From positions 23,430 to 87,429 of the forward strand of contig CAYSWV010000014.1 of assembly GCA_964434865.1 (NCBI GenBank): 64,000 nt of DNA. Reading direction: 5' to 3'. The notes under the pieces are model-generated. The model was not told the DNA's origin. It made no database searches and saw only the letters and a program-made list of their open reading frames with translations. Positions within the stretch are counted from its first letter, which is position 1. Each line of letters begins with the position of its first letter. Origin of the DNA: CAYSWV01 sp964434865. GTDB taxonomy: Bacteria > Cyanobacteriota > Cyanobacteriia > Thermostichales > Thermostichaceae. The translations under genes were made by a program, and so were the position numbers. Of this stretch, positions 25,067-34,167 are shown piece after piece.

Positions 25067-26356
25067 TTATCCCATGTGAGCTGGCGCTGCCACAACCTGC
25101 CATGATCGAGGCTGATAGTAAAGAGACTGATTCACTAAACAACCCGGTTGAACAGTAAAGCGAAACGATTCCACCACATCCAATGAACAAACTCCCTCTT
25201 TGATATAAATCTTCAGGTTGTAGATCCCAGGCAACAATCCCAGATGTAACATCTGTAGCCAGATCTGGGAAGGTCCTGTCGGTAATTCGAGATAGAGATC
25301 ATCAGCTGCACAAGTCATGGTCAAGACCCGCTCACGATCACCTGCAATAGCCGATATCATGATGCCTACGTTGGCTCGCTCGATAGCACGATGTGCCTGA
25401 ACCTCAATACAAAGCGTGGTGGGTTCTCCGGTCGCTGGATGCAATTGCCAATCACCTACTGGATCTTGAAACCCCAAGGCAGTGATATCTACCCCCAAGC
25501 TTTGGGTTGGATCTTTAGGAGGCAAGCGTAATATCCCTTCTGTAGAAGGCTGAGTGCTTAAGCTTAAATCTGCTTCATAGTGTCTGAGGATACTCTCTGT
25601 TGATCCTTGCGCTACTAATTGGCCTTGTTTCAAGTAGAGAGACTGATCACAAACATTTAAAATAGCGTTAGGGTTATGTGAAACCAATACAAAAGCCGTG
25701 CCCTGATCTCGGAGCTGAGCTAGGCGTTGGTAACACTTCATCCGAAACTTGATGTCCCCCACGGCCAGGACCTCATCGATCAAGAGAATCTCCGGCTGAA
25801 TATGGATCGCACAGGCAAAACCCAACCGAGCGGCCATGCCAGAACTATAGGTCCGTAAGGGAGCATCAATGGCTTCTGCAATTTCAGCAAAATCTACGAC
25901 AGCATCAAACCGAGCCTGGATCTGGTGTGTGGTCAGGCCTAGTATCGACATGTTGGCATAAATATTTTCTCGTCCTGTCAAGATTGGATTAAATCCAGCA
26001 CCTAAAGCAATTAGAGGGGCTACACGACCTCGAACACACACTTGACCTCGATCAGGCTTGATCAAGCCACTGATAATGCGCAACAGTGTACTCTTACCCG
26101 CCCCATTGGATCCCACTAACCCTAAGGCCTGGCCGGGAAGCAGTTGGAACGAGACGTCTTGCAAAGCCCAGAACTCTTGAGCACGCAGATGATGACTAGA
26201 GCGAGTCCCTCCCACTAAATCTGTAGTAATATCCTGGAGGGCGTACCAGAGGGATCGCTTCAATTGACGACAAAACTTCTTGCTAATGCCCTCAACCTGA
26301 ATTACTGCCTCTGACTGCACCTGGTTAGATGACACTATGGATTCCAGCGTAGTCAT
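25067..26356 (-). CDS. Polysaccharide ABC exporter ATPase (Wzt/TagH-like)
   Basis: 429 residues. The N-terminal ATPase has LVGSNGAGKST (Walker A), signature YSSGMAARL and Walker B ILLIDEVLAVGD, all in the polysaccharide-exporter form. The C-terminal 150 residues form a beta-rich domain of the Wzt carbohydrate-binding type that can select the modified chain end. It would drive export of an undecaprenyl-linked polysaccharide with the ABC-2 permease encoded at 27458-28303. GAGG lies seven bases before ATG 26356. Last gene of a five-gene minus-strand operon. Confidence 0.9.
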   Translation of the reverse strand: MTTLESIVSSNQVQSEAVIQVEGISKKFCRQLKRSLWYALQDITTDLVGGTRSSHHLRAQEFWALQDVSFQLLPGQALGLVGSNGAGKSTLLRIISGLIKPDRGQVCVRGRVAPLIALGAGFNPILTGRENIYANMSILGLTTHQIQARFDAVVDFAEIAEAIDAPLRTYSSGMAARLGFACAIHIQPEILLIDEVLAVGDIKFRMKCYQRLAQLRDQGTAFVLVSHNPNAILNVCDQSLYLKQGQLVAQGSTESILRHYEADLSLSTQPSTEGILRLPPKDPTQSLGVDITALGFQDPVGDWQLHPATGEPTTLCIEVQAHRAIERANVGIMISAIAGDRERVLTMTCAADDLYLELPTGPSQIWLQMLHLGLLPGIYNLKIYIKEGVCSLDVVESFRFTVQPGCLVNQSLYYQPRSWQVVAAPAHMG

Positions 26357-26421
26357 ACTGATCCCTCATCGTGCTAAGCCATTATGGCTGGTTTGAACAG
26401 AATAACGATTTCCCTTGAAAC

Positions 26422-27440
26422 TCAAGCTCCTCTAAGTTTCCTCACCACTTTTTTAACTAGGTAAGCTGAGTGATCCCACGAGGGCCAGGCGAGCAGTTGC
26501 CAGAAACTTATGTCTTTAGGATTAAAAGGGTACTTCAATAACCCCGGCATTAATTGGCTGATACTAGCTTGCTGCAATTGTGATCCTAGCCGTTGCGATG
26601 GACACACACCTAAAAGAATGGCATAGTTACGAGCTGAATTTAAGATAGGAAATCGTTCTAAGCTATTCAAATCATATAATTGCTCCTTGGTACTCAACCA
26701 ACCTGCTTGTCGCTGCTCAATAAAAAACCGATCTCGCCAGTCAAGATGAGCTTGCGGGTACTTCAATATCCACTCTAGCCATGCTTTCAAACCTAAGACA
26801 GCTGTAGAATCAGAAGGTTCTTGAAAGTGGTGAGCTAACTGTTGTGCTGTGGTTTCAGCTTGTATAAGCGTGTTAGGTAAGTGATGCAGTAAGGCAAATC
26901 CGCTAGCCACAGCAAACCCATGACCACCAAATGAAAGACCTATCATTTCATCCCGAATCCCTTTGATAAAGTGTTCAGCATCTCCAGCAGAAAGGTGATT
27001 AGCATTGTGATCCCGCACCAGATCCCAACGGTCTCGAAAGTGATGCTGTTTCCGAAATTTGATGTGTTGAAAGCCGCATTCACGAGCTAGTAAGGGTGGC
27101 AGAATCTGGTCAGCCATGGATGTTCTTTGCGAGATCTGAGTAAAAGGAGTCACCTTGATCTGAGCCTGAGAGCACAAGGCCAAGAGTAGCCGAGAATCAT
27201 ACCCCGCAGTTAGCCCTAGCCAGAGAGGTTGGNNNNNNNNNNNNNNNNNNNNNNNNNNNNNNNNNNNNNNNNNNNNNNNNNNNNNNNNNNNNNNNNNNNN
27301 NNNNNNNNNNNNNNNNNNNNNNNNNNNNNNNNTGGGCAGTGACATAGCCACAAGGAAGCACTGAGCTGATGACAATGCCAATCCTCATAAACCACGTATG
27401 GACTGGGACCTAAGATAAATTGGCGACGGTGGGGTCGCAT
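26422..27440 (-). CDS. Asparagine synthase-like protein in the polysaccharide operon (interrupted by gap)
   Basis: The C-terminal part (26422-27232) has the ATP-pyrophosphatase loop as LTAGYDSRLLLAL (SGGxDS-like) and otherwise the helical C-domain of asparagine synthase-like enzymes. The N-terminal fragment (27333-27440, starting MRPHRRQFILGPSP) follows CAGGAGTCAAC, an excellent ribosome-binding site. The 100-N gap separates the two, and they are in different frames across it; continuity needs a real gap length of two modulo three, so 100 is only a placeholder. It lies between the permease and the ATPase of the exporter. It may amidate or adenylate a sugar or amino-acid substituent (inference). 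Confidence 0.72.
27233..27332. other. Assembly gap (100 N) inside a gene
   Basis: Exactly 100 N in the asparagine-synthase-like gene. Unlike the other gap, the flanks share no long overlap, so sequence is probably truly missing. Confidence 0.9.
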
Positions 27441-27457
27441 GTTGACTCCTGAATAAC

Positions 27458-28303
27458 TTAGGAACTCACTCGCTCAATTACATAAGGCATCGATAAGCGA
27501 AACGTAATCCAGGCCACTATCAAAACCAGCCATACCAAGCCACTGATCCACCAAAAGCCAGATTCTTGAGTCAGTGTACCTGTAGTTGCCAGTTCACGGG
27601 TAGTTACTAACAAGGGTGTCACAGGGTTGAGTCTAACCAAGGTTTCTAATCGCCCACTGGTAGGCACGGTATAAGCAACAGGGGTGAGAAATAACCAAAA
27701 TCCAGTCACCAATGAAATACCTCGGGGCACATCCTGATAAAGCAAACCCAAGGGTGAGAGCAAAATCCCAATAGCTGTGCCTAACAACACCAAGTGGATC
27801 AGTGATATGGGGGCCAGGAACGCCGTCAAACCCACAGGGATCTGGTAAATCACAAACAAGGTAATGATCAACAGCAATTTGATGGCAAAGTTAAAGCCCA
27901 CTTCTCCCAACTTAGCTAAGATCAGGGCCTCTCTGGGAAAGTTGACCCGAGTTAACATAGGTTTACCTGTGCTTACCGCCTGGATCGGTCCATTTAGGGA
28001 TTCTACAAACGTTTGCCAGAGTGAAGTGCTCAACATCACATAGGCCGCATACGGTAACTCGGTCTGGCCAGGGTTAAAGACCTGAGCTTCACTAGCTAAG
28101 GTAAAGCTAAAGGCCATCACGACAGGGGGAATAAAGGCCCAAATAAAACCTAGCAGCGAGCTACGATATTGAGCACTGATATCGCGAACCATCAAGCGCC
28201 AAGCTAATTCTCGACTTCTGAGTAGATCAGAGACCATCTGTCGGGCTAGGGTTAGGGGCGAACGTAGCGGACTTTCAGTAGTGTAGAACACTTCATTAGC
28301 CAT
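27458..28303 (-). CDS. Polysaccharide ABC exporter permease (Wzm/TagG-like, ABC-2 type)
   Basis: 281 residues with about six membrane helices. The N-terminal amphipathic segment (SRELAWRLMVRDISAQYRSSLLG) and FIWAFIPPVVMAF are typical of ABC-2 polysaccharide/polyol-phosphate permeases. It forms the channel for the exporter together with the Wzt-like ATPase. The start is ATG 28303, preceded by GGAGG five bases away; the preceding GT2 stop codon (28306-28308) lies inside this leader, so translation is probably coupled. Confidence 0.88.
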   Translation of the reverse strand: MANEVFYTTESPLRSPLTLARQMVSDLLRSRELAWRLMVRDISAQYRSSLLGFIWAFIPPVVMAFSFTLASEAQVFNPGQTELPYAAYVMLSTSLWQTFVESLNGPIQAVSTGKPMLTRVNFPREALILAKLGEVGFNFAIKLLLIITLFVIYQIPVGLTAFLAPISLIHLVLLGTAIGILLSPLGLLYQDVPRGISLVTGFWLFLTPVAYTVPTSGRLETLVRLNPVTPLLVTTRELATTGTLTQESGFWWISGLVWLVLIVAWITFRLSMPYVIERVSS

Positions 28304-28305
28304 GC

Positions 28306-29355
28306 TCACCTCCGACTACCCATGAGGCTAGAGTCTGAGGCTGTTACCGTTCGTGAACCTGGCAGGCTAGGGGGCTGGTGCCGCTGAAATAACCATTGCG
28401 TTAAGACTCGATCTAGTCGATTGAAAAGTTTATGTTTCAAAAGTCGGCTGTAGCGGCCCCCAGTGAGCCTGCGGTTAAGGGGATCCCAAATGGTCATAAA
28501 CCGCCGCCACCCTAATCGTTTGTATTTGGCTGTGAAGTACTGATCTTCGGCTAGATCCCACTTTTGCTGCAGCCGTTGTAGACTAGCCTTTTGCCATTGA
28601 TCGCTCCAGCGGAGCATATAGAACGCTACATCGCTCCATTCAAGTGTCGGACCTGGTACATAGGTCACAATACTACTGGGTTCAAAGTAGACAGACTCAC
28701 CAATTTGCATCACACTCATGCAAAAATCAAGATGCTCTTTGGTGTTCAACAATGCTTCATCGAGATAACCCACCTTATCTTTGAGATCAGTCCGTAAAAA
28801 CATACAATGAAATTCAACCAGTTCAGTGGGTTGAGTGGCTAGCTCCGCCTGTACTTTTTCAACTTTTTTCCCTTGCCTATAAATCTTTTCTTGCATGTGC
28901 CGCGATCCTGATTCATCTTGCCAGATATGGTTTTCACCACCTGCACAATGGACTGTTTGATGAACAGGTTCGTGCTCACAAACTAAGGGACCCACAATCG
29001 CAGCTCCAGTAGACTCTGCACAGTGAACTAGGGCTTGTAACCACCCTGGTGACACCATCACATCATTGTCAATAAAAACTAAATAGGGCGTTTGCACGTG
29101 CTGCCACCCCATATTACGAGCATGATTAGGAGAGAGATAGTAGTTGGTACGGATCAATTGAAAGTCCCGAGCCTGGGCTTGCTGTTGAAGATAGTTTTGA
29201 ATAGGAGGGGGCGAGTTGCCATCGATATAGATCAATTGAAATGGAGTGGTGGTGTGAGCATAAATGCTATCCAGGGACTGTTTTGCAGCACTAAATCGCT
29301 CTCGAGGCACAACGACTAGGGTCACTGCAGGGGATATTGAGGGTGAAGTAGTCAT
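28306..29355 (-). CDS. Glycosyltransferase family 2
   Basis: 349 residues. GT-A fold: VTLVVVPRERFSAAKQSLDSI start, YIDGNSPP, and the metal-binding DND in VFIDNDVMVSPGWL. A His/Glu-rich middle (GGENHIWQDESG) and a Trp-rich tail follow. It would add a sugar from a nucleotide donor to the lipid-linked polysaccharide. GGAG lies six bases before ATG 29355. Middle gene of the export operon, 32 bases after the GT4 gene. Confidence 0.85.
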   Translation of the reverse strand: MTTSPSISPAVTLVVVPRERFSAAKQSLDSIYAHTTTPFQLIYIDGNSPPPIQNYLQQQAQARDFQLIRTNYYLSPNHARNMGWQHVQTPYLVFIDNDVMVSPGWLQALVHCAESTGAAIVGPLVCEHEPVHQTVHCAGGENHIWQDESGSRHMQEKIYRQGKKVEKVQAELATQPTELVEFHCMFLRTDLKDKVGYLDEALLNTKEHLDFCMSVMQIGESVYFEPSSIVTYVPGPTLEWSDVAFYMLRWSDQWQKASLQRLQQKWDLAEDQYFTAKYKRLGWRRFMTIWDPLNRRLTGGRYSRLLKHKLFNRLDRVLTQWLFQRHQPPSLPGSRTVTASDSSLMGSRR

Positions 29356-29387
29356 CTAAATCTCCAATACAATAAAACAACACGTGC

Positions 29388-30605
29388 TCAATTGGCTAAC
29401 ACCCACTGATAGAGCCGTACCAGATCCTGATTTAAAGTAGTCAAGTCAAACACCTGCTCGACGAAGGCTCGACCTGCTCGACCCATTGCAGGCCAGAGGT
29501 CAGGATGTCTAATTAAGTAATGTAAACGATCAGCTAACGACTGGGAGTCTCGTTCCGGCACCAGAAAACCAGAGATCCCCTCTTGGACTAATTCAGGAAT
29601 ACCACCATGGTGGGTACTGATCACCGGTAATCCTAGAGCCATAGCCTCCTTCAACACATTGATAGGTGCGTCTTGATCACCATCTTGAGCTGTCACACTA
29701 GGAGCAATAAACACATGAGATTGATTTAACAGTTGAATAATTTCATCGCGATCTTGCGATCCAATCAGCTGAATTGATCCCGTCATCCCAGTTGTGTCAA
29801 TCAATCTTTGTAGGGATTCACGTAGAGGTCCATCTCCTGCAATCTTAAAGGTCAAATTAGGATAGAGTTCGGCCACCTGGGTAACCGCTTCAATGGCATA
29901 CCATGTGCCTTTCTTCTCCACTAAGCGACCCACCATAGCAATCTGGACATGCCCATCCTCAGGCAACCCTCGCTCTCGAAATGGAAAGTCATGACTATTT
30001 AGGCCTGAGTAATGAATCTGCAATCGCTCGGCTGGGCATCCCATATTTAACAGTCGGCGTTGAAAGAATTCACAGTTAGTCAAAAACAGATCGCCACTCT
30101 GAAACACTGGATCATAGACAGACTTGCCTTTTTGTTGAACATATTTACTAATATCATAGCCACGAAAAGTCACCACTAACTTTCCCCCGTTCACACCTCG
30201 AAAGATCTGACCTGTTTTAGCCAACGTGCCAAACTGACAGTGAATGATGTCATAACTGGGCTTACCTGATAGCATCATGAATCGAGTTGATAGGCGATCC
30301 CACAGCGACCCATAATCTGCACGCACAACTTGAAGTAGTTGCCCAGGAGCCTTGAGACCTTCTGAAAATAGATGAAAATATGATTGAAGCTGCTGCCGAC
30401 GAGTCTGAGGGTAGCGAGGCCACACGACAGTCCGCTCTAACATGCTACAGCTGATCACATCAGAGTGAGTTTTGGCCTGCGGATTGAGTACTCGCGCAAA
30501 AATATCAACCTCATGGCCCAGATTGACTAAACCCTTAATTTGATTTTGAACAAACGTTTCTGATAAAACTGGAAACCAGTCAACAACCATGGCAATGCGC
30601 ATCAT
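29388..30605 (-). CDS. Glycosyltransferase family 4 (GT-B)
   Basis: 405 residues. The N-terminal FPVLSETFVQNQIKGLVNLG is the acceptor-side signature of GT4 enzymes of surface-polysaccharide synthesis; the C-terminal domain has VGRLVEKKGTWYAIEA and the E-x7-E-like block FIAPSVTAQDGDQDAPINVLKE...GLPVISTHHGGIPE. It probably adds a sugar early in the repeat unit. AGGA precedes two tandem ATG codons (30605 and 30602). It is the first gene of the five-gene operon and is preceded by a repeat-rich leader. Confidence 0.88.
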   Translation of the reverse strand: MMRIAMVVDWFPVLSETFVQNQIKGLVNLGHEVDIFARVLNPQAKTHSDVISCSMLERTVVWPRYPQTRRQQLQSYFHLFSEGLKAPGQLLQVVRADYGSLWDRLSTRFMMLSGKPSYDIIHCQFGTLAKTGQIFRGVNGGKLVVTFRGYDISKYVQQKGKSVYDPVFQSGDLFLTNCEFFQRRLLNMGCPAERLQIHYSGLNSHDFPFRERGLPEDGHVQIAMVGRLVEKKGTWYAIEAVTQVAELYPNLTFKIAGDGPLRESLQRLIDTTGMTGSIQLIGSQDRDEIIQLLNQSHVFIAPSVTAQDGDQDAPINVLKEAMALGLPVISTHHGGIPELVQEGISGFLVPERDSQSLADRLHYLIRHPDLWPAMGRAGRAFVEQVFDLTTLNQDLVRLYQWVLAN

Positions 30606-31006
30606 CGCTTCCTATTCGATCAGTTTTTCATTTATGATCAGTTTTTCACTGATTAGTTGTTGTTCCATTGGCTGTTGCTCCGTTGGCTACATAATCAACT
30701 ATTTAATAACTATTTAATATATAAGCTATTAGCTTAGGGCTGATGAGTTCAGGATCCATAAACTTATCGTTAGATAACCCCCAGAAAACTTATTGGTTTA
30801 ATTCATTGGTTTAATTCATTAGGTTGATCCATTAGTTTAATTATCTAACGAGTCGACAGACTCCTTAATTTGCAAAGTCTACTCATTATGGTTCAAAGTC
30901 GTGAATAAATCAATAGAGAAGTGGAGTGACTTGAAACAAAATCTACTATTAGGTTTCAGTGTGATATTTTTTGCATATTGCTAGTGTTTGGATGAAACTA
31001 GACGTA
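30606..31006. other. Promoter/leader region of the polysaccharide operon, repeat-rich
   Basis: 401 bp, AT-rich, upstream of the glycosyltransferase GT4 gene. No gene is seen. It contains four different short tandem duplications listed in the next entry. Confidence 0.7.
30618..30843. repeat. Cluster of four different short tandem repeats
   Basis: GATCAGTTTTTCA at 30618-30630 and 30636-30648 (period 18). TGTTGTTCCATTGGCT at 30658-30673 and a two-mismatch copy at 30673-30688 (period 15). AACTATTTAAT at 30697-30707 and 30708-30718 (period 11, perfect). Four units of 13 bp at 30792-30843: two perfect ATTGGTTTAATTC, then ATTAGGTTGATCC and ATTAGTTTAATTA. All lie within 250 bp upstream of the first polysaccharide gene. 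Confidence 0.9.
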
Positions 31007-32410
31007 TTACTGCAAGGTCATAATTGAGCGATAATGGTGCTCAAGGGTCTCTTGTGTGGTTGTTGACTCTGAACATCCGTACTGATAGCTCAAGAAAGTA
31101 GCTCTGAAGGCTTCTTCATCTAGAGTTAGTAGTTTGCTATCTGCTATCAACTGCCGCCCCCTCACCCACAAGCTATCAACGACATGATTAGGTCGCCCCC
31201 AGATCAGCATATTCACTGGGTCATAACTGGGTAAAAAGGATAGATTCGTTAAATCATAAAGAACCATATCCGCTTGTTTGCCAACCGTGAGTGACCCGAG
31301 TTGATCACCTAGATGTAAAGCAATTGCACCACCTTGAGCCGCCATCTCTACACTTTGCCGAGGTGTAAGCCAATGGCGATATTCAAAATCTGTGACATTA
31401 TGAACTAAACTACCTATTTTGATAGCTTCTAGTAAGTCTTGTGCATCATTGCTGGCCGCACCATCGCAGCCAAAGCAGACATTAATACCAGCCTGACGGT
31501 ACTTTAAAACAGGGGCAATCCCACTCCCTAGCCTTAAATTACTTAAAGGGTTATGGACAACAGAGGCTTGGGTTTGGGCCAAAATTCGAATATCTGGATC
31601 TTCAAGCCAAACGCAGTGAGCTAAAGATGTTTGCGGACCTAGGTAGCCCAATCGATCTAAATGTTCAACACTACTACAACCATATTTTTCATATCCAAGC
31701 AACCGCTGAGCTTGAGTTTCTAACAGATGAGTATGACGACATAACTCAAATTCCTGGCTCAATTCAATACAGCCTTCAAACAACTGATCAGAACATAACT
31801 GAGGTCCTGTTGGAGCTACAACGATAGAGATCCCCTGATCAGGCTGATGGAAGGTTTTAATAATGTGGCGCATCAAGCCCAGAACATCTGCCGTGGAACG
31901 ATAAAAAGGCTGTGTAGATAAGGCTTGCCGTCCTCGAGGTACTCCAAAACTATCAGGTTCATCTTGAATCAGGGGGCCAATGAATGCACGAATGCCTATA
32001 TCCCGGTAAGCCTGAGCTGCTGTTGCCACCGTTTCAATTTCTTGACCTGGTAACAAGGCCAAGTGATCAAGAACTGAGGTCCCCCCTGACTTCAAGGTGT
32101 CTAGTGCTGTGCTCAAACTACTGAGGCGGACTTGTTCTAGCGTTAGCTGAGGATGGGCATGAAGGTCGGCTAACCAAAGTTCTAAGGGATAAGGTAAAAT
32201 GCGACCGCGTTGCCATACTTCAGTTGAGTGAGTGTGGGTGTTGATCAAGCCTGGTAATAATAATTTATTGCGTCCATCAATACAGGTTCCTACAGGAGTG
32301 AGATCTGTCCCTATTGCAGTAATCGTATCCCCTGTAATCTGAACATCAACAGTTCTGTAATAGGACTCAGTAGGGATCAACACAGACTGAATAGTAGTAG
32401 TAGGATCCAT
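31007..32410 (-). CDS. Metal-dependent amidohydrolase (TRZ/ATZ family)
   Basis: 467 residues. First metal site THTH (58-61), second HTHLLE, third LAHCVWL, and catalytic/metal Asp in GCDGAASNDAQDLLEA, followed by the C-terminal LGSLTVGKQADMVLYDL. This matches the chlorohydrolase/guanine-cytosine-deaminase-like group that removes amino or chloro groups from heterocycles (for example S-adenosylhomocysteine, guanine or triazine rings). The exact substrate cannot be read from the sequence. No ribosome-binding site is obvious before ATG 32410. Monocistronic. Confidence 0.83.
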   Translation of the reverse strand: MDPTTTIQSVLIPTESYYRTVDVQITGDTITAIGTDLTPVGTCIDGRNKLLLPGLINTHTHSTEVWQRGRILPYPLELWLADLHAHPQLTLEQVRLSSLSTALDTLKSGGTSVLDHLALLPGQEIETVATAAQAYRDIGIRAFIGPLIQDEPDSFGVPRGRQALSTQPFYRSTADVLGLMRHIIKTFHQPDQGISIVVAPTGPQLCSDQLFEGCIELSQEFELCRHTHLLETQAQRLLGYEKYGCSSVEHLDRLGYLGPQTSLAHCVWLEDPDIRILAQTQASVVHNPLSNLRLGSGIAPVLKYRQAGINVCFGCDGAASNDAQDLLEAIKIGSLVHNVTDFEYRHWLTPRQSVEMAAQGGAIALHLGDQLGSLTVGKQADMVLYDLTNLSFLPSYDPVNMLIWGRPNHVVDSLWVRGRQLIADSKLLTLDEEAFRATFLSYQYGCSESTTTQETLEHHYRSIMTLQ

Positions 32411-32586
32411 AGAACTACAGGGCTTTAATCGAGTACCTGTTCACGCTATCTTGCTGAGGCAAGGATGCCAAGTCTTTGGATCTAGAATTTAGATTTCGAT
32501 CAGGAAACTCAGCCCCTGAAGCATCCTTCATTGATATCAGTCTACCTAACCTAATTGTGTTTACTTAACCTAATTAGGATCTCCAA

Positions 32587-34086
32587 TTAACTGGATGGAA
32601 GTGAACCTAGAGTGGAATCGGGCAAGTTAGCAAGATAAGTCAGCTTGATACGATCTAATCGAGGTCCTTCAATCCGGAGAACTTGAAATTCGAGTCCTTG
32701 ATAGATCAGTTTTTCCCCTACTCGAGGTATTTTCTGCATCTGATAGATTAAAAAACCACCTAAAGTTTGATAGTCATCGTGATTGGGTAGATCGAGATCC
32801 AGTTTTTCTTTAAGATCTTCAATACTGATCTGTGCTTGAATCGTATAGGTTAACTCATCAATTTTTTCGATATCAGGTTCATCTCCATTATCTGAGGCTT
32901 CATCGGATAGGTTCCCGACAATTTCTTCCACCAAATCTTTGATGGTAATCACACCTGCTGTACCACCAAACTCGTCAACAACAACAATCATGGCTTGATG
33001 GTGCTGCTGCATTTCAGGTAAAAGTTCAGCAATCAATTTGTTTTCATGGACAAAATGGGCTGGTTGAATAAAAGTTTCGATCGAACTCTCTAATTGAATG
33101 TCTTCCTTAGCCAAAGCCGAGATAATGGTTTTGATGTTGATCATACCTTTGATGTCATCTAATGATTCCTGGTAAACTGGGTAGCGAGAATGATTTGACT
33201 CTCCTACTTCAATCAACACATCTTGGACGGTAGCTGAGAGTGAGACTGCATCGAGAGAGGTCCTGGGTACCATGACTTCGCTAGCTACGGTTTCACCAAA
33301 CTCAAACACATTCGCTAGGAGTTCTCGTTCTTCCTCCTCGATATCACCTGTTTCTACTGATGCAATTAAAACCTGGAGTTCTTCTGCTGTCATGGTGCTG
33401 TAAAGGGACGTTTGATCAGGAATCGGCACCCCAAATAGTTGGAGGACTAAACGAGAGGTAAAGCGGGGGACTTCCACAAAAGGAGCCAGTAATCGGATGA
33501 CCAGATCGTTTAACCAAGCGAGTCGCAATGAAATGGGCTCAGCGTAAACAATGGCTAGAGTTTTAGGCAGGAGCTCACCCCACACCAACTGGAGATAAGT
33601 TAAGCCTACAAAGGTAACCACTAGCGCCAAACTTGGGAGCAGTTGGGTGCTAACGCCGTCTACTGTTGAGTTAGTCATTAAATGGTAGATCCAAACCAAT
33701 CCAGCCTGAACTAACTGAGCCACCTGAGTCACCCCAATCCAACCCAGCAAAATACTGGCGATCGTGATACCCAACTGAGTGGTGGACAAAGCCCGCTCTA
33801 AATGCTCTTGAGCTGTTTTGACCAAATTAGCTTGATGATTACCCTCACCCGCTAACTGGATCATGCGGGACCGTCGAGCAGATACTAGCGAAAATTCGAC
33901 AGCGACAAAAAAGGCATTAATGCTCAATAACCCAATGACCCAAAGAAGGCTAATCCCTATATCACCCCAGGACAGCTGATGATTAGAGAGGATTGTGAGC
34001 ACCAATACAGGTGGAAACGGGTCGTCCATCCAGGTTAGTACGTTATGACGAATAACTAAAATTTTAGCCTGCAATCGAGCTAGCAA
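32587..34086 (-). CDS. CNNM/CorC-type hemolysin-family transporter
   Basis: 499 residues in the common arrangement: DUF21/CNNM membrane domain (helices between about residues 45 and 200, with NAFFVAVEFSLVSARRSR), two CBS domains (residues about 275-395, HSRYPVYQ and VVVDEFGGTAGVITI), and a C-terminal CorC/HlyC domain. Such proteins affect Mg2+/Co2+ efflux or resistance. The first codon at 34086 is TTG; ATG 34029 is an alternative start. Divergent from the DUF1997 gene. Confidence 0.87.
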   Translation of the reverse strand: MLARLQAKILVIRHNVLTWMDDPFPPVLVLTILSNHQLSWGDIGISLLWVIGLLSINAFFVAVEFSLVSARRSRMIQLAGEGNHQANLVKTAQEHLERALSTTQLGITIASILLGWIGVTQVAQLVQAGLVWIYHLMTNSTVDGVSTQLLPSLALVVTFVGLTYLQLVWGELLPKTLAIVYAEPISLRLAWLNDLVIRLLAPFVEVPRFTSRLVLQLFGVPIPDQTSLYSTMTAEELQVLIASVETGDIEEEERELLANVFEFGETVASEVMVPRTSLDAVSLSATVQDVLIEVGESNHSRYPVYQESLDDIKGMINIKTIISALAKEDIQLESSIETFIQPAHFVHENKLIAELLPEMQQHHQAMIVVVDEFGGTAGVITIKDLVEEIVGNLSDEASDNGDEPDIEKIDELTYTIQAQISIEDLKEKLDLDLPNHDDYQTLGGFLIYQMQKIPRVGEKLIYQGLEFQVLRIEGPRLDRIKLTYLANLPDSTLGSLPSS

Positions 34087-34167
34087 GATCTCAAGCTAAG
34101 TGTCCCTCTAGAATCGAAGATCCCCTATCCTGAATTACGAAAGACTATCAAGGCCACAGATCTGATC

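Noticed and set aside
27197..27388. Alternative minus-strand frame through the second gap (MRIGIVISS...)
   Set aside because: The frame starting at 27440 after CAGGAG is better supported and fits the family start.
30618..30843. Possible CRISPR array in the repeat-rich leader
   Set aside because: The repeats are adjacent, of different sequences and lack spacers; no cas genes are present.
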